Positions 1-6,133 are shown, numbered from the stretch's first letter. The stretch: DNA of 6,133 nt from Hyphomicrobiales bacterium (GCA_013812985.1 JACCSN010000921.1:1-6133), one strand, 5' to 3'. Program-made: numbers and translations. Notes: generated by a model from the letters alone, not told the origin.

Positions 1-115
1 GCGAAGCGGCGCCCTGTTTGGCGCTCAGGCCGCGGGCCTTGTTGGAGTAGCAGCCATAGTAGCGGGTGAGATGCTCGCCCTTGTTGGGGATGTCCTCCGA
101 GTTCTGTGGACCCGG
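1..115 (-). pseudogene. IS91/IS801-type transposase, C-terminal fragment
   Basis: Read on the minus strand from 115 to the window edge, the frame gives an uninterrupted peptide containing DIPNKGEHLTRYYGCYSNKA followed by RGLSAKQGAAS. The core 'IP-KGEH-RYYG-YSNK-RG' is a hallmark I recognise from IS91/IS801-type (Y2, rolling-circle) transposases, near the end of the catalytic domain. The frame is closed at its 5' side by a TGA (complement of 116-118), and no start codon or upstream transposase domain follows, so what is visible is a decayed fragment; its 3' part lies outside the window. Rolling-circle elements of this type do not leave classical terminal inverted repeats or target duplications, so the absence of repeats here is not informative. 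The family call is from memory of the motif, not from a search. Confidence 0.7.
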
Positions 116-232
116 TCAGAAACAACCTGGTCGCGGCACGCATCCGGATCAGTTCCTGCCCCCCGGCGATGAGCGCCCAATCGTCGGCTCCCGCGCGATA
201 TACATCTGTTCTCGCATTACCTCTCGCACCTC
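116..232. other. Junction between transposase remnant and sulfotransferase
   Basis: No frame across this stretch gives a convincing intact protein. The plus-strand sulfotransferase frame is open only from 173, after a TGA at 170-172; it reads APNRRLPRDIHLFSHYLSHL before the first ATG at 233. The last part of that (from about DIHLFSHYL) may still be sulfotransferase sequence. Another plus-strand frame holds PIVGS near 178-192, which faintly recalls a sulfotransferase P-loop but lacks the PRSGT core. On the minus strand a frame is also open here (DDWALIAGGQELIRMRA, 185-135), of unknown meaning. The stretch is best read as the scar where transposase-bearing DNA was joined to the gene. Confidence 0.4.
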
Positions 233-976
233 ATGCAGACGTTCAATCGAAATCTTCGGGAATGCACCGAGCTGTCGCGCCCGCAGGGATTGCCCTGCTA
301 CATCACGCTGGCGGATTTTAATCAGCTGTGTCGCACCATCACGTACGAGGTGCTGGGAAAACTGATCGAACAGAAGCCGCGCGCGACCATGGTCGTCGAG
401 AAGACGCCGGATCACGTTCAGCATATCGGATTCATTCGCGCGCTCTTTCCGAAGGCGAAGATCGTTCACGTGATCCGCGACGCGCGCGACGTGGTGCTTT
501 CGCAGATGGAGGCGGGGAAGAAATCGTGGGGCGCGGACTGGGCGTCGCAAAGTCCCGCGGATGCCGCGAAGACTTGGGTGGAGTGGACGAAACAGGGATG
601 CGCCTGGCGCGCCGAGCCTTATCCGTACATCGAAGGGAAATACGAAGACCTGCGATCCAATGGGCCCGCGACGCTCGGGCGCGTTTATCGCTTTCTCGGT
701 CTCCCGCTGCCGCAGGCGCGCGTTGAGGAAATTTACAAACGCTTCTCATTGGAAAGCTGCGCCAACGGGAGCGCGCCCCAGGTTTTGATCCGCAGCGGAG
801 AGCTCGCCGTGACGAAGGTCCCCGCTTATCCGGAAGGATTTTTCCGCTCCGCCGAGCGCAAGAAAAAAGCGGCGCTCTCACCAGAGGATATCGCGGTGAT
901 CGAACAGGTCGCCGGACCGATGCTGGAATACTTTAAATATCCGTTGCCCGAGAAGAAGACGGCGAGTTCGGAATAG
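233..976 (+). CDS. Sulfotransferase family protein, N-terminally truncated (probable pseudogene)
   Basis: This is the central and C-terminal part of a cytosolic-type sulfotransferase, which transfers sulfate from PAPS to a hydroxyl or amine of an unknown acceptor. Over 247 residues it shows EKTPDH (56-61), typical of bacterial members, the 3'-phosphate-binding segment IRDARDVVLS (81-90, with R82 and S90 the expected PAPS contacts) and KYEDLR (136-141) followed by a helix with FLGLPL. The C-terminal stretch VIEQVAGPMLEYFKY also fits the family. The N-terminal P-loop (PRSGT-like), which binds the 5'-phosphosulfate and is essential, is absent. The frame is blocked by TGA at 170-172, and the ATG at 233 has no visible ribosome-binding site. 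The likeliest explanation is loss of the 5' end through the adjacent transposase-bearing rearrangement; a frameshift or assembly join is the alternative. Its stop lies 19 bp from the end of the convergent operon, with no clear terminator hairpin between. Confidence 0.8.
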   Translation: MQTFNRNLRECTELSRPQGLPCYITLADFNQLCRTITYEVLGKLIEQKPRATMVVEKTPDHVQHIGFIRALFPKAKIVHVIRDARDVVLSQMEAGKKSWGADWASQSPADAAKTWVEWTKQGCAWRAEPYPYIEGKYEDLRSNGPATLGRVYRFLGLPLPQARVEEIYKRFSLESCANGSAPQVLIRSGELAVTKVPAYPEGFFRSAERKKKAALSPEDIAVIEQVAGPMLEYFKYPLPEKKTASSE

Positions 977-995
977 CTCGGAACTGCATTCTCGA

Positions 996-3284
996 TCACT
1001 TGGTGTGTTGAAAGTCCGCGAACTCTTTTTCGATCGCGGCTGGATCGCCCGGGCCTTTGTGAACGAGAATGCGGTACTTCAATGTGAATGATTTTCCAGG
1101 GAGCAGTTTGTATGGTTCGGCGAACAGCATCGATGGGTTGAGGTAGACTCCGCCCTCGCGCGCCCACAGGTGCCACGGTGATGGGTAGCGCTCGTTTGCA
1201 GGATGGCAGATGATGGTCAAACCGCTCGCGCCGAATTGCGGATCGATGACGCCGCTGGCGTCGATCCAGCGCGAAGCGGGTCCGCGTGCGTCCATTCCGC
1301 TGCGTCCTTCACTATCGATGACGCGCACCTGCTTGATCGAGTCCGGAGCGCGATAAGAGAGGCCCGCGTAACCGCCGCCGGTTTTATTTGGCGGCGTGCG
1401 ATCGAACGTCAGCTCTTGATCCTGCGCCGTGAAGGTCATGTACCAGTCGATGACGTAACTGCCATCGGCGCGCGGTGCTTCGGCGATGATCCGCCGCTCT
1501 TCCTTGAGCAGCAGCGCGTCACCCGTGCCATAATCGATTTCCATCGAGATTCGCGCGCCATCGGGGTTGGTCTGGACGGTTTCGTTTCCGCTGAAGCGCG
1601 TCCAGCCCGCCGGCACGCCGTCGGGATCGAGTTCCGTCGCGCCCGGCTTCTTCGGTTGCGCCCACTCCCAGTAGTTGACGCCGTTGATCGTCTTCCAGCT
1701 GAACCACAGTGCGCGGTGCCATGGGTGATCCTTGGGCGCAAAGTTCGTCAACGTGGGACCGCTCGGCAGGTTGACCGGATGAAAGTAAGGGACGTTGTCT
1801 TTCGTCGCGTAGTGGTAGGTCCACAGCGTTTTGCCGTCGAGCATCATTGAAAGGTGCGAGCCTTTCTGATGATCCCAACTCACGCCGCTCGCCGCCGCGC
1901 TTGGCTCGCGCGACATTTTGTAGGCCTGCATGATCGTGTAATACTTGGCGATCATGTTCGGCTCTTCCCATTCGGGCATCTTTCCGGCGGCGAGGAATTC
2001 CAGATACTTCTGCGCGACCTGCGTGAAGTGCGCTTCATGCCCGACGTTGTAGCGATCGGGAATGTTCACCTCCCACGCTTTGCCGCTCTTCTGCACATCC
2101 ACGCCGGGGTACATCTCCGCGATTTTCGCGATGGCGCTTCGCAGTGTTTTCTCGAAATCCGCGTCATCAATCCCGGCAATGTTTTCCACATAAAGCGTGG
2201 CTTTATACTTTTGCTCTGCGCCTTGCTTGATGATCAGGTTGGCCTTGCTCCCGCGCATGATCGAGTTGTGCGTGTCCGCTGTGCCTGGCGGGGCCTCGAA
2301 ATTCCACCTCACGGAAACCTTCGCGACAGAGCCCTTGATCAGGTACGTGAATTCGCCGTTGCCCATCACGTGCAGCAAACTGTCCTTCACATCCTTCTTT
2401 AGAAATTCCGGGAACTCGCTCTGGCCTGTCACCTTCTTGAACTGCTCGGGCGTCAGCGTGGTTGCCCAGTGTCGGGCTGCAAGCATCTTGATGTCGGACT
2501 CGGGCCGGATGATTTGCTCCGGGAACGCTCCCCATTGAACGAGATCGACCAGATGTGTGGTAACGTCGACGATGCCTTCTCCCTCTTGTGTGACGTCGAA
2601 AAACCACGCCGGCCGCTTCAGCGGACTGCCGGCGACTTGCTTGAAGAAATGATGGACGCTTTCCTTAGTAATCGCTGGCTCCTCGACCGTTCCCTTGACG
2701 AGCGTTCCAAAAACTTCCTCAACGCGCGAAAGCTCTCGCTGCAATGTGTTGGTGATCTCATAGCGCTCCGGCATCACGTCGTAGAGCAGCACGCCTTTCT
2801 TCTTCGCGGTCTCGAAGGCGCCGATGAGCCGCTGGAGATGATCGGGGTTGATCGCCATCGGTTTGTCGGCGAGCACGTTGAGTCCCGCGTCGATAGCGCC
2901 GGCGATGTATTCGGTTTTCCTCGAATTGTTGCCGGAGATGACGACGACATTTCCCGGCCGGTCCTTGATCATCTGTTCAAAAAAGTCGGGCTGTGCATGA
3001 ACCTTCAGCTCCCAGTGCGTGGGCTGCTCGGCGCGGGAGTTGAAGCTTTCGATGCGCGCGATGTGCTGCTGAAGATCCTCACCCGCCGGCGCGTAGACGT
3101 GGACTACCGGATCAATCGCATCGTTCATTTGCTTCTGAACCAGAGCCGCATGGAAATGGCCCGGATCGAGGGTGATCAGCCGAACCTTTTCCTTCATTCC
3201 CGCGGGCTCCTTGGGCTGGGCGCTGACTGCCGCCGGTATCAGAGCCAGGATCAACGCAACGATGAGACGGTTTGTTTTGCTCAT
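996..3284 (-). CDS. Exported Gfo/Idh/MocA oxidoreductase fused to DUF6807 (PmoA-like) domain
   Basis: A 762-residue two-domain protein. Residues 1-22 are a Sec signal peptide (hydrophobic RLIVALILALIPAAVSA, likely cut after VSA). Residues 34 to about 460 form a Gfo/Idh/MocA-type oxidoreductase: Rossmann part, ADKP at 139-142 with the expected lysine K141, DVTTHLVDLVQW (240-251) in the place of the substrate and catalytic histidine region, and a long C-terminal half of the kind found in secreted members. The usual GxGxxG is replaced by LDPGHFHA (39-46). After a short Ala/Ser linker (461-468), residues 469-762 match DUF6807, with KDHPWHRALWFSW (518-530), GGGYAGLSYR and a beta-rich end. Databases often label this domain 'PmoA', but it is not a methane monooxygenase subunit. 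It is the last gene of the operon: its ATG follows the upstream stop by 2 bases without a strong Shine-Dalgarno, suggesting translational coupling. The substrate is unknown; a sugar or glycoside is inferred. Frame and domain order are clear. Confidence 0.88.
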   Translation of the reverse strand: MSKTNRLIVALILALIPAAVSAQPKEPAGMKEKVRLITLDPGHFHAALVQKQMNDAIDPVVHVYAPAGEDLQQHIARIESFNSRAEQPTHWELKVHAQPDFFEQMIKDRPGNVVVISGNNSRKTEYIAGAIDAGLNVLADKPMAINPDHLQRLIGAFETAKKKGVLLYDVMPERYEITNTLQRELSRVEEVFGTLVKGTVEEPAITKESVHHFFKQVAGSPLKRPAWFFDVTQEGEGIVDVTTHLVDLVQWGAFPEQIIRPESDIKMLAARHWATTLTPEQFKKVTGQSEFPEFLKKDVKDSLLHVMGNGEFTYLIKGSVAKVSVRWNFEAPPGTADTHNSIMRGSKANLIIKQGAEQKYKATLYVENIAGIDDADFEKTLRSAIAKIAEMYPGVDVQKSGKAWEVNIPDRYNVGHEAHFTQVAQKYLEFLAAGKMPEWEEPNMIAKYYTIMQAYKMSREPSAAASGVSWDHQKGSHLSMMLDGKTLWTYHYATKDNVPYFHPVNLPSGPTLTNFAPKDHPWHRALWFSWKTINGVNYWEWAQPKKPGATELDPDGVPAGWTRFSGNETVQTNPDGARISMEIDYGTGDALLLKEERRIIAEAPRADGSYVIDWYMTFTAQDQELTFDRTPPNKTGGGYAGLSYRAPDSIKQVRVIDSEGRSGMDARGPASRWIDASGVIDPQFGASGLTIICHPANERYPSPWHLWAREGGVYLNPSMLFAEPYKLLPGKSFTLKYRILVHKGPGDPAAIEKEFADFQHTK

Positions 3285-3286
3285 AC

Positions 3287-4762
3287 TCAGATTCTGATCG
3301 GGATTCTGTTTTTCTTCAGAACGGTTTCGGTGCTGTACGGATCGCGCTGCGGACGGCGAACAAGCTTCTGGGCTTCAGCGTCGTCGATGAAGTGCTCCTT
3401 GGCGGGATCCCAGTGGAGCTTGCGGCCGAGCTTCATCGCTGCGTGAACCAGGAGGCAGCCCGAGCACGAGCGATGCCCGTCCTCAGCTGGCGCGACCGCA
3501 GGCTTGCGGGTCTGAATGGACACCAGCCAATCAAGCAGATGATCCTGATTGGGCGACACGTGCAGATGCTCGTCGCTGTCCTTCAATTTGATCTGCAGAA
3601 TCTTCGGATCGCTGGCGTCGAGATGCTTGACGCTGTTGGCAGTGACGTTCGGATCGCTGGCGGTCACGGAGGCGCCGCTTGGGCGGGTCACCCAAATCCA
3701 GCCGTCCTCGCCTTCGAAGCGCACACCCACGGGGTTCTTGTTCGACAGCATGAGCGTCGCGCCGTTGGCATATTTCGCTTCGGTGTTGAAGTCGCCGTGC
3801 ACGTCCCACAAGCCTCCGGTTGCGAACTTCGCCTGCGCCTCGATCCACACCGGCCCGGAATGCTCCATGCCGAGCCCCCAATGCGCGATGTCGATGTGAT
3901 GCGCGCCCCAGCCGGTGATCATGCCGGCGCCAAACTGCTCGCAGCGTAACCATCCCGGCCGGTCGTAGCGTTTACCGTTGTCAGCCGTTTGCGGGTGCAC
4001 GCGATCCTGCGTGTAATACACCAGCGGGGTCTGACCGAGCCACATGTCGTAGTCGAGGTTTTCAGGGACCGGTTGCTCCTGCTTGTTTCCGCCGGACGGA
4101 TCTCCAGGCAGGCCGATGATGACTTTGTTGACCTTTCCGATGTAGCCGTTGCGGACGAGCTCGCACGCATATCGCCAGTGCTCGCCGGAGCGCTGCTGGC
4201 TGCCCATCTGGAAAATTCGCTTCTTCTTCGCGATCACGTCGGCCATTTGCCGGCCTTCGGAAATGGTCAGCGATGCGGGCTTCTGCAGGTAAACGTCCTT
4301 GCCCGCGAGCGCGGACTCAATCGCGGGTAATGCGTGCCAATGATCGGGCGTGCTGATGGCAACGGCATCGATCGACCCATCCTCCAGCATCTCGCGGTAG
4401 TTCGAGTACGTCTTTACCTTTACGGGGTTCTCAGTCCCGAGCTGCTGCGCGTAGCCTTGCTCGACGAGTTGCTGCGCATCGTTCAGGCGCACGGGGTCGA
4501 GGTCGCAGACGGCGACGATGCGCGCGCGATCCGGATGTTTCATCACGCCGGGGATGTCCATCGAGCGCCCGATACGACCGCAACCGATCTGCGCGACGTT
4601 GATGCGACTGTTGGCGGAAGTTCGGCGTGCCATCGGTGACCTGCTCGTTGCACATCCTGTGATCATTGTTGGGAAAGCGATAGCGCCCGCGGCCAACGAC
4701 GCCGAGCGGACAAACTCGCGGCGCGACAGCCCCGCAGGAAACAACTTGCCTGTCTTCCTCAT
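3287..4762 (-). CDS. Tat-exported Gfo/Idh/MocA family oxidoreductase
   Basis: A 491-residue NAD(P)-dependent oxidoreductase acting outside the cytoplasm. The N terminus has the twin-arginine motif SRREFVR (13-19), a hydrophobic stretch, and ITGC (34-37), a plausible lipobox, so it may be a Tat-exported lipoprotein. The Rossmann domain starts near 54, with the classical glycine motif IGCGRIG (59-65) and an acidic residue after the second strand (CDLDP, 86-90). STPDHWHA (137-144), LQKPASLTI (159-167, catalytic-type K161) and GAHHIDIAHWGL (286-297, with H288, H289 and D291) mark the cofactor and substrate site. Sub-family wording such as 'DVYLQKPASLTI' is common in secreted planctomycete and verrucomicrobial paralogues. 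The start is supported by GGAG (complement of 4771-4774) 8 bases before ATG. It lies 34 bases after the ThuA gene and 2 bases before the fusion gene, hence mid-operon. The C terminus (SGCLLVHAAMKLGRKLHWD) is the usual family ending, so it is complete. Specific substrate not readable. Confidence 0.9.
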   Translation of the reverse strand: MRKTGKLFPAGLSRREFVRSASLAAGAIAFPTMITGCATSRSPMARRTSANSRINVAQIGCGRIGRSMDIPGVMKHPDRARIVAVCDLDPVRLNDAQQLVEQGYAQQLGTENPVKVKTYSNYREMLEDGSIDAVAISTPDHWHALPAIESALAGKDVYLQKPASLTISEGRQMADVIAKKKRIFQMGSQQRSGEHWRYACELVRNGYIGKVNKVIIGLPGDPSGGNKQEQPVPENLDYDMWLGQTPLVYYTQDRVHPQTADNGKRYDRPGWLRCEQFGAGMITGWGAHHIDIAHWGLGMEHSGPVWIEAQAKFATGGLWDVHGDFNTEAKYANGATLMLSNKNPVGVRFEGEDGWIWVTRPSGASVTASDPNVTANSVKHLDASDPKILQIKLKDSDEHLHVSPNQDHLLDWLVSIQTRKPAVAPAEDGHRSCSGCLLVHAAMKLGRKLHWDPAKEHFIDDAEAQKLVRRPQRDPYSTETVLKKNRIPIRI

Positions 4763-4796
4763 CTTTCATTCTCCATGATGGAATTGTTAGCGCGGA

Positions 4797-5606
4797 TCAA
4801 TTTTTCTTAGCTGCGGTTTTCCTGGACGGCTTGGCCTCGCCCATCGCCCAAAGAATACCGCCACGAATGTGTTTGACGAAAATCGGATCCTGGTAGTGCT
4901 CCTTCTTGTGGCCCAATGCCGTGTAGAAGGATCGCCCGCCCTCGAACTCGTGATACCACGCAAGCGGCATCTTGTCGCCGAAGCGGTCGCCGGGGTACTC
5001 CGCCTTTTTCGGATCATCGATCTTGCTTGGATCCGTTACCAGCAGCGGACGAGTGTTCTTGTTGAGATTGTCCAGGTAATAGCATTCATCGTCCCAGGTG
5101 AACGTGGCCGGCAGATCTTTCGTCGCGGGATGATCCTTCTCGACCACGCGGACTTCGAACGGCTGAATCTTTGGATGCCGGTTGAACTTCCCGCCTAACA
5201 GCGCCCAGAACCATGGCCACTCGCGTTCAGAGCCGGATGCCGAGTGAATCCCCACAAACCCGCCGCCGCCGCGAATATAGCGTCGAAAACTATCGCGCTG
5301 CGACTGCGTTTCGAACGCTTCGTTGTTGCTGTTGGCGAAAATGATCGCGGAGTACTGCTTCAGGTTCTCAGGTGTGAAAACGCCCGGATCTTCCGACGCG
5401 TCCACATCAAAGCCATCCTCAGCGCCCATCTTCTTGATGGCCTCAATGGCGAAAGGAATATTGTCGTGAACGAACCCCTTGCCGTTGGTCACATAGTTTC
5501 GCGTATAGACCAACACCTTCTTCTTCTCCGCAGCCGCGCCAAATGCATCGCATGTCATAAGTAGTGCTAGCAGGCACACGGACACCGTAGTTTGCAAGTT
5601 ATTCAC
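4797..5606 (-). CDS. Exported ThuA domain-containing protein
   Basis: A 269-residue protein of the ThuA family, which has a class I glutamine-amidotransferase-like fold and is named after the trehalose-utilisation gene thuA. From the GTG start, residues 4-24 form a Sec signal peptide (TVSVCLLALLMTCDAFGA). The first strand KKVLVYTR (29-36) is followed by GGGGFVGIHSASG (113-125, H121 at the fold's nucleophile-elbow region), DDECYYLD (172-179) and PLAWYHEFEGGRSFYTALGH (214-233), all characteristic of ThuA proteins. A basic tail (PSRKTAAKKN) ends it. The in-frame ATG at 5684 would add 26 residues that do not look like a leader; GTG at 5606 is chosen because a near-perfect Shine-Dalgarno sits 6 bases before it. 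It is the first gene of the operon. In Rhizobium, ThuA works with the Gfo/Idh/MocA protein ThuB in making 3-keto-disaccharides, so pairing with two oxidoreductases here suggests keto-sugar chemistry, by inference. No biochemical role of its own is certain. Confidence 0.88.
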   Translation of the reverse strand: MNNLQTTVSVCLLALLMTCDAFGAAAEKKKVLVYTRNYVTNGKGFVHDNIPFAIEAIKKMGAEDGFDVDASEDPGVFTPENLKQYSAIIFANSNNEAFETQSQRDSFRRYIRGGGGFVGIHSASGSEREWPWFWALLGGKFNRHPKIQPFEVRVVEKDHPATKDLPATFTWDDECYYLDNLNKNTRPLLVTDPSKIDDPKKAEYPGDRFGDKMPLAWYHEFEGGRSFYTALGHKKEHYQDPIFVKHIRGGILWAMGEAKPSRKTAAKKN

Positions 5607-5612
5607 CCGACT

Positions 5613-5620
5613 ACCTCCTT
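5613..5620 (-). promoter_or_regulatory. Strong Shine-Dalgarno deciding the ThuA start
   Basis: On the minus strand this reads AAGGAGGT, an almost complete match to the anti-Shine-Dalgarno, followed by 6 bases and GTG (complement of 5604-5606). Spacing and match favour GTG over the upstream in-frame ATG at 5684, and the peptide after GTG begins directly with a signal sequence. I could not pick a convincing -35/-10 pair in the roughly 90 bases between this site and the tRNA remnant, where the operon promoter should lie. Confidence 0.8.
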
Positions 5621-5706
5621 CACTGACGCAGAAAATTGGTGTGTGGAATGCATCGCCCGTTTTCGCCGAGCGACTGCGACGCACGAAGGGTCGCGAAATG
5701 ATTCAC

Positions 5707-5731
5707 TGGGCAGAGCCGGAATCGAACCATC
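5707..5731 (-). other. tRNA 3'-end remnant, putative integration (att) site
   Basis: On the minus strand this reads GATGG, then the T-loop TTCGATT (5726-5720), then CCGGC (5719-5715), then the acceptor strand TCTGCCC (5714-5708) and discriminator A (5707). The TTCGATT loop and the order T-stem, acceptor and unpaired A are those of a tRNA 3' end. The 5' T-stem strand is imperfect (one mismatch and one G-U against CCGGC). No matching GGGCAGA acceptor strand, D-arm or anticodon arm is found in the next 100 bases, so this is not an intact tRNA gene. Identity confined to the T-loop-to-3'-end part is the classic footprint left at the far end of an element that integrated into a tRNA gene. By that logic the intact tRNA, and the element body, would lie to the right, outside the window. 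The tRNA identity cannot be given. Confidence 0.6.
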
Positions 5732-5744
5732 GTGTGATTTCCCA

Positions 5745-5890
5745 GAAAAAACGCTGACTTCTCGGCACGGCGGCGCAGAATCCGGCGCACTTACTTTCGC
5801 ACAAGCAGTTGCGGAAGTCATGCGGTTGCCTCTATCGAAAATAGAAAAGGCCGAAGCTGTCCGGCGCTTGCTCGCGGCCGAGTCGTCTAT
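5745..5890 (+). other. Short unidentified coding-like segment
   Basis: The plus-strand frame through 5790-5885 gives ALTFAQAVAEVMRLPLSKI followed by EKAEAVRRLLAAES, a clean amphipathic helical pattern with a charged second helix that looks like real protein rather than the arginine-rich noise of shadow frames. Before it the same frame runs through the tRNA remnant (giving the tell-tale GRAGIEPS peptide), and after about 5885 it loses protein character, although it stays open to 6068. There is an ATG at 5820 but no clear ribosome-binding site. I do not recognise the family. Position directly inside the putative att site suggests the first gene, or a broken gene, of an integrated element. Confidence 0.3.
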
Positions 5891-6133
5891 TCTTCAATGT
5901 ATCAAGATTCCTTGCCGACGTCGTCCCGCGTTGCGGAAGATCGACCTCGGCTCCAGCGTCGGCGGCGGGTTCTGGTGGCCGCTAGCGATTACGTCGGCGG
6001 CCTGCGGCCAGCGGATCGCACCAATAGTCAGCAGCCCCGTGGTCTCATCTCCGCCCCTCCTGACGTGAAGGTGCGCTCGAGGCGAAAGTCGAACGAAGAT
6101 GATGCGTTATCCGAAGGCATAGCTGAATAGGAG
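5886..6133. other. No gene recognised
   Basis: Frames are open on the plus strand here (for example 5897-6130), but the products are rich in Arg, Pro and Ser without any domain-like pattern, as expected for non-coding GC-rich DNA. Two overlapping frames are equally open and neither looks conserved. The very end (GGAG at 6130-6133) could be a ribosome-binding site for a gene beyond the window, which cannot be judged. No RNA gene, repeat array or terminator hairpin was seen. Confidence 0.4.

Noticed and set aside
135..230. Minus-strand frame reading DDWALIAGGQELIRMRA in the junction region
   Set aside because: It looks mildly protein-like and is open from 230 to the window edge, but it overlaps the transposase frame, has no start signal and matches no family I know; a frameshifted gene remnant cannot be excluded.
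149..550. Minus-strand open frame of 133 codons opposite the sulfotransferase
   Set aside because: It mirrors the coding frame of the sulfotransferase, whose PAPS-binding motif lies on the other strand, and shows no family features.
940..1000. Possible terminator between the convergent genes (CCGAG and CTCGG)
   Set aside because: The pairing is only about 5 bp with a long loop and no T-run, too weak to call.
2469..3446. Long open frame on the plus strand (325 codons) opposite the fusion gene
   Set aside because: It is antisense to a well-supported oxidoreductase with clear motifs; its product has no domain-like pattern. Long antisense frames are common in GC-rich genes. The plus-strand frames at 1203-1850, 1854-2402 and 3272-3949 are rejected for the same reason.
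3603..3662. A 15-base direct repeat (TTCGGATCGCTGGCG) at 3603-3617 and 3648-3662
   Set aside because: Both copies lie in the oxidoreductase gene and encode similar ASDP peptides; only two copies, 45 bases apart, so most likely local duplication or chance in coding sequence.
5700..5830. Complete tRNA gene on the minus strand
   Set aside because: Only the T-loop and 3' acceptor part fit; no complementary acceptor 5' strand, D-arm or credible anticodon arm was found.

Overview
The window reads as a piece of a moderately GC-rich chromosome from a saprophytic bacterium, most likely Verrucomicrobiota, Planctomycetota or Acidobacteriota. This is an inference from gene content: exported Gfo/Idh/MocA oxidoreductases, a ThuA-like protein and a DUF6807 ('PmoA-like') domain are typical of those groups, as are transposases of the type left at the left edge. 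No marker gene fixes the phylum.

Layout. Positions 1-115 (minus strand) hold the C-terminal end of an IS91/IS801-type transposase, cut by the window edge and by an in-frame stop. It faces, across about 115 unclear bases, the body of a PAPS-type sulfotransferase (plus strand, 233-976) that lacks its N-terminal P-loop and is therefore probably a broken gene. Converging on it is the main content, a three-gene minus-strand operon. In transcription order it encodes an exported ThuA-domain protein (5606-4797), a Tat-exported and possibly lipid-anchored Gfo/Idh/MocA oxidoreductase (4762-3287), and a 762-residue two-domain protein (3284-996) that joins a Gfo/Idh/MocA oxidoreductase to a DUF6807 domain. 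The gaps are 34 and 2 bases, so co-transcription is very likely. Upstream of the operon, 5707-5731 matches the 3' end of a tRNA gene without the rest of the tRNA. This is the usual footprint of an integrative element. Beyond it lie about 400 bases with only one weak protein-like segment.

How the genes may work together. ThuA and Gfo/Idh/MocA proteins are paired in Rhizobium thuAB, where a disaccharide is oxidised to its 3-keto form. Here all three products carry export signals, so the likely job is oxidation and processing of sugars or glycosides outside the cytoplasm. The substrate cannot be read from the sequence. The most unusual points are the oxidoreductase-DUF6807 fusion, its missing classical dinucleotide-binding glycine motif, the different export routes of the two oxidoreductases, and the two marks of mobile DNA flanking the region.
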